Below are positions 6,532 to 7,836 of a DNA stretch of 7,836 nucleotides, in pieces (positions within the stretch are counted from its first letter, which is position 1; each line of letters begins with the position of its first letter). The notes below the pieces were generated by a model, which saw only the letters and a program-made list of their open reading frames with translations, was not told the DNA's origin and did no database searches. A program made the translations under genes and the position numbers. Source of the stretch: Desulfobacteraceae bacterium (GTDB lineage: Bacteria; Desulfobacterota; Desulfobacteria; Desulfobacterales; Desulfatirhabdiaceae); assembly GCA_027325475.1 (NCBI GenBank), contig DAIEFO010000100.1, positions 1-7,836 of the forward strand, written 5' to 3'.

Positions 6532-7599
6532 CTACGGATCTACCAGTTTCTGATAGCTGGCATGGTAGATATCCGTCAGCGTCAAAAACGCTGTAGTCAC
6601 CAGAGGACCGTAAATAAACCCCAGTATTCCAAACACTTTTACTCCTCCCATAATGGAGAGAAACACCATCATGATGTGCATGTTGACGCGGTTTCCTACC
6701 AGCCTGGGTTTAAATGCGTATTCCATGACAACGGAAAGCGCCAGATAAAACAGAACAAAAAAAATGGCGGCCCCGGCTCTACCCGTCAGGTACAGATATC
6801 CGGCTGCCGGAATAAACACCACGCCGGTACCGATCACAGGAACAATCGCCACCAGCGCCATAATGAACCCCCATAGAAAAGGGGATTTCAGATCGAACAA
6901 GGAAAACAAAATACCGCCGGCCAGCCCTTGAATAAGCCCGCTGAGACCGTTACCGATCAAAATGGCTCCGGCCATATCCTGAAATTTCTGAAGCAGGTTG
7001 AGTTCCTGTTCGGACGGCAAGGGTGACAGTTGTATGAGGTACGTAATCAGCTTCTGACCATCTACGAAAAAGAAAAAAATAAACATCAGCATAAAAAAGA
7101 AATAAAACAGAAACATCAGCACATTTGACGCAATGACACTTGCCTGCTCATACAAAAACAGCCCGGTGGACTTGCCTATTTCAGACACCACCTTATTGAC
7201 CTCATCGCCGCTGATAGTGTAGTTGAAACGCGCCAGATGCTGATTGATCCTTTCAATCAAGTGATTGTTGCCAAGCAGCGTCTTCAGTTGATCCCCGATG
7301 ACCGCATCCTTGCCCATCTGATAAAGACCATAGGCTTCCTGCGACAAAGCGCCGACAAAATATACCATTGGAATAAACAGAATCAGAAAAATGAGAAAAC
7401 AGGTTATCAGCGAGGAAAATGTCGGACGGACATATTTGCAGAAAAACCGGAAGACAGGATTAAAAACGCTGGTAACGACCGCCGCCAGTATGATCACAGA
7501 TATGAAAGGCCACAGGATGCGTCCCATCATCAAAGCGGAAACTGAAAAGACCGCCAGAAAAGGCCATAATTGCAAATTTTTGCTGATGGAATCGTTCAT
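6532..7599 (-). CDS. AI-2E family transporter-like membrane protein (PerM/YdiK type)
   Basis: This is a 355-residue polytopic inner-membrane protein of the AI-2E transporter (PerM) family. Hydrophobic segments lie at about residues 11-48 (two helices), 60-84, 158-178, 212-236, 241-270 and 275-296, with two more at 308-340. A soluble loop of about 70 residues (86-156) follows the third helix, as expected for the family. Landmarks are F175-F-F-F-V-D-G181, L242-W-G-F-I-M-A-L-V-A ending in P254-V-I-G-T, the K298-P-R-L-V-G stretch, and G318-G-V-K-V-F-G near the end. Members include E. coli TqsA (implicated in autoinducer-2 export) and Na+/H+ antiporters, so the substrate cannot be read from sequence. 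No strong ribosome site precedes the ATG at 7599; I kept it because the next helix begins shortly after and the length is normal. It ends 89 bases before gyrA. Confidence 0.93.
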   Translation of the reverse strand: MNDSISKNLQLWPFLAVFSVSALMMGRILWPFISVIILAAVVTSVFNPVFRFFCKYVRPTFSSLITCFLIFLILFIPMVYFVGALSQEAYGLYQMGKDAVIGDQLKTLLGNNHLIERINQHLARFNYTISGDEVNKVVSEIGKSTGLFLYEQASVIASNVLMFLFYFFFMLMFIFFFFVDGQKLITYLIQLSPLPSEQELNLLQKFQDMAGAILIGNGLSGLIQGLAGGILFSLFDLKSPFLWGFIMALVAIVPVIGTGVVFIPAAGYLYLTGRAGAAIFFVLFYLALSVVMEYAFKPRLVGNRVNMHIMMVFLSIMGGVKVFGILGFIYGPLVTTAFLTLTDIYHASYQKLVDP

Positions 7600-7628
7600 G
7601 AAAGGATTGCGGTGCCATTCTTATAATT

Positions 7629-7649
7629 GACGGCTTCGTAAAAAGTCCG
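7629..7649. repeat. Possible dispersed intergenic repeat with a bulged hairpin
   Basis: The + strand reads GACGGCTTCGTAAAAAGTC from 7629 to 7647. CGGCTT (7631-7636) can pair with AAG (7643-7645) plus CCG (7647-7649), with one bulged T at 7646 and a six-base loop. There is no T-run after it on either strand, so it is not a standard terminator. From memory, close variants of this motif recur between genes of Desulfobacterota; that is recall, not a search result, and only one copy is present in this window. Confidence 0.4.
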
Positions 7650-7671
7650 CCAGGGTGATTCCAGAAAATGA

Positions 7672-7830
7672 TTATTTGCTGATAAGACCTGCTGCGCACA
7701 GCACCAACACTATTTCATAGATAACAACCGGCGTGTAATTATGAAAAAAACCGTACAGGATACCACCACCAATAATCGCCGGCACACCGCAAACGATCAA
7801 AATTCCTAACCTTCTGCTGATAGTCATCAT
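7672..7830 (-). CDS. Small two-helix membrane protein, function unknown (5' end uncertain)
   Basis: A short frame that I do not recognise encodes 52 residues from the first of two adjacent ATG codons (7828-7830) to a TAA (7672-7674). After a basic start (T-I-S-R6-R7) come two hydrophobic segments, about 8-29 with a V16-P-A-I-I-G-G-G core and 34-50, joined by a short H-N-Y-T turn. The protein ends in S-K. This pattern of two helices with positive charges at the start argues for a real integral membrane protein rather than chance. AGG lies six bases before the second ATG (7825-7827), which may be the true start. However, the frame stays open to the window edge, so translation could begin further upstream. 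It lies 72 bases before the AI-2E-family gene on the same strand and might be co-transcribed with it. Confidence 0.55.
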   Translation of the reverse strand: MMTISRRLGILIVCGVPAIIGGGILYGFFHNYTPVVIYEIVLVLCAAGLISK

Positions 7831-7836
7831 CTGCCT

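Noticed and set aside
7600..7650. Promoter for the AI-2E-family gene (TATAAG with GGACTT 17 bases upstream, minus strand)
   Set aside because: The -10 match is fair but the -35 is poor and lies inside the possible repeat; not enough to annotate.
1..7836. tRNA, rRNA, CRISPR, insertion sequence, phage or defence genes
   Set aside because: None seen: coding is nearly continuous with housekeeping genes, and no direct-repeat array, transposase or terminal inverted repeat was found.

Overview
The window is an ordinary-looking stretch of bacterial core chromosome in which every gene I can support lies on the minus strand. It therefore reads from right to left. The proteins most resemble those of Desulfobacterota (the former Deltaproteobacteria, Desulfobacterales-like). 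That is a judgement from memory of such sequences, mainly the RadC N-terminal region, PGK and an intergenic motif near the right edge; no search was run. Base composition looks balanced to slightly GC-rich, codon use looks even, and there is no sign of phage, insertion sequence, CRISPR, tRNA or rRNA.

Layout in the direction of transcription. (1) A tiny two-helix membrane protein of unknown function (7672-7830), whose frame stays open to the window edge. (2) A 72-base gap with a bulged hairpin and a possible dispersed repeat. (3) An AI-2E/PerM-family membrane protein (6532-7599). (4) An 88-base gap, then gyrA (3950-6442). (5) gpsA (start taken at 3993), overlapping the 3' end of gyrA. (6) radC (2086-2877), after a 54-base gap. 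(7) A 92-residue four-cysteine protein (1754-2032), after a 53-base gap. (8) pgk (570-1757), overlapping the previous gene by the four bases ATGA. (9) A TVP38/TMEM64 (VTT-domain) membrane protein (1-573), starting with GTG inside the pgk stop (GTGA) and cut by the left edge.

From gyrA leftwards the genes are close together or overlapping, with no convincing terminator between them. One polycistronic message is likely, with translational coupling at gyrA/gpsA, small ORF/pgk and pgk/TVP38. The set mixes DNA topology (GyrA), glycolysis (PGK), phospholipid precursor synthesis (GpsA), a RadC protein and two membrane proteins. Two of them, GpsA and the VTT protein, belong to families linked to membrane lipids, but a shared function is inference.

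I see no complete novel system. The most interesting object is the small cysteine protein before pgk. Its layout, Cys10-x21-Cys32-x2-Cys35-x5-Cys41 followed by a strongly basic tail, resembles the Fe-S cysteine arrangement of actinobacterial WhiB-like regulators, though the WhiB Gly-Trp turn is absent. Also worth a look are the gyrA/gpsA overlap, where a tandem 9-base repeat encodes an acidic GyrA tail and duplicates the gpsA start region, and the repeat-like hairpin near the right edge.
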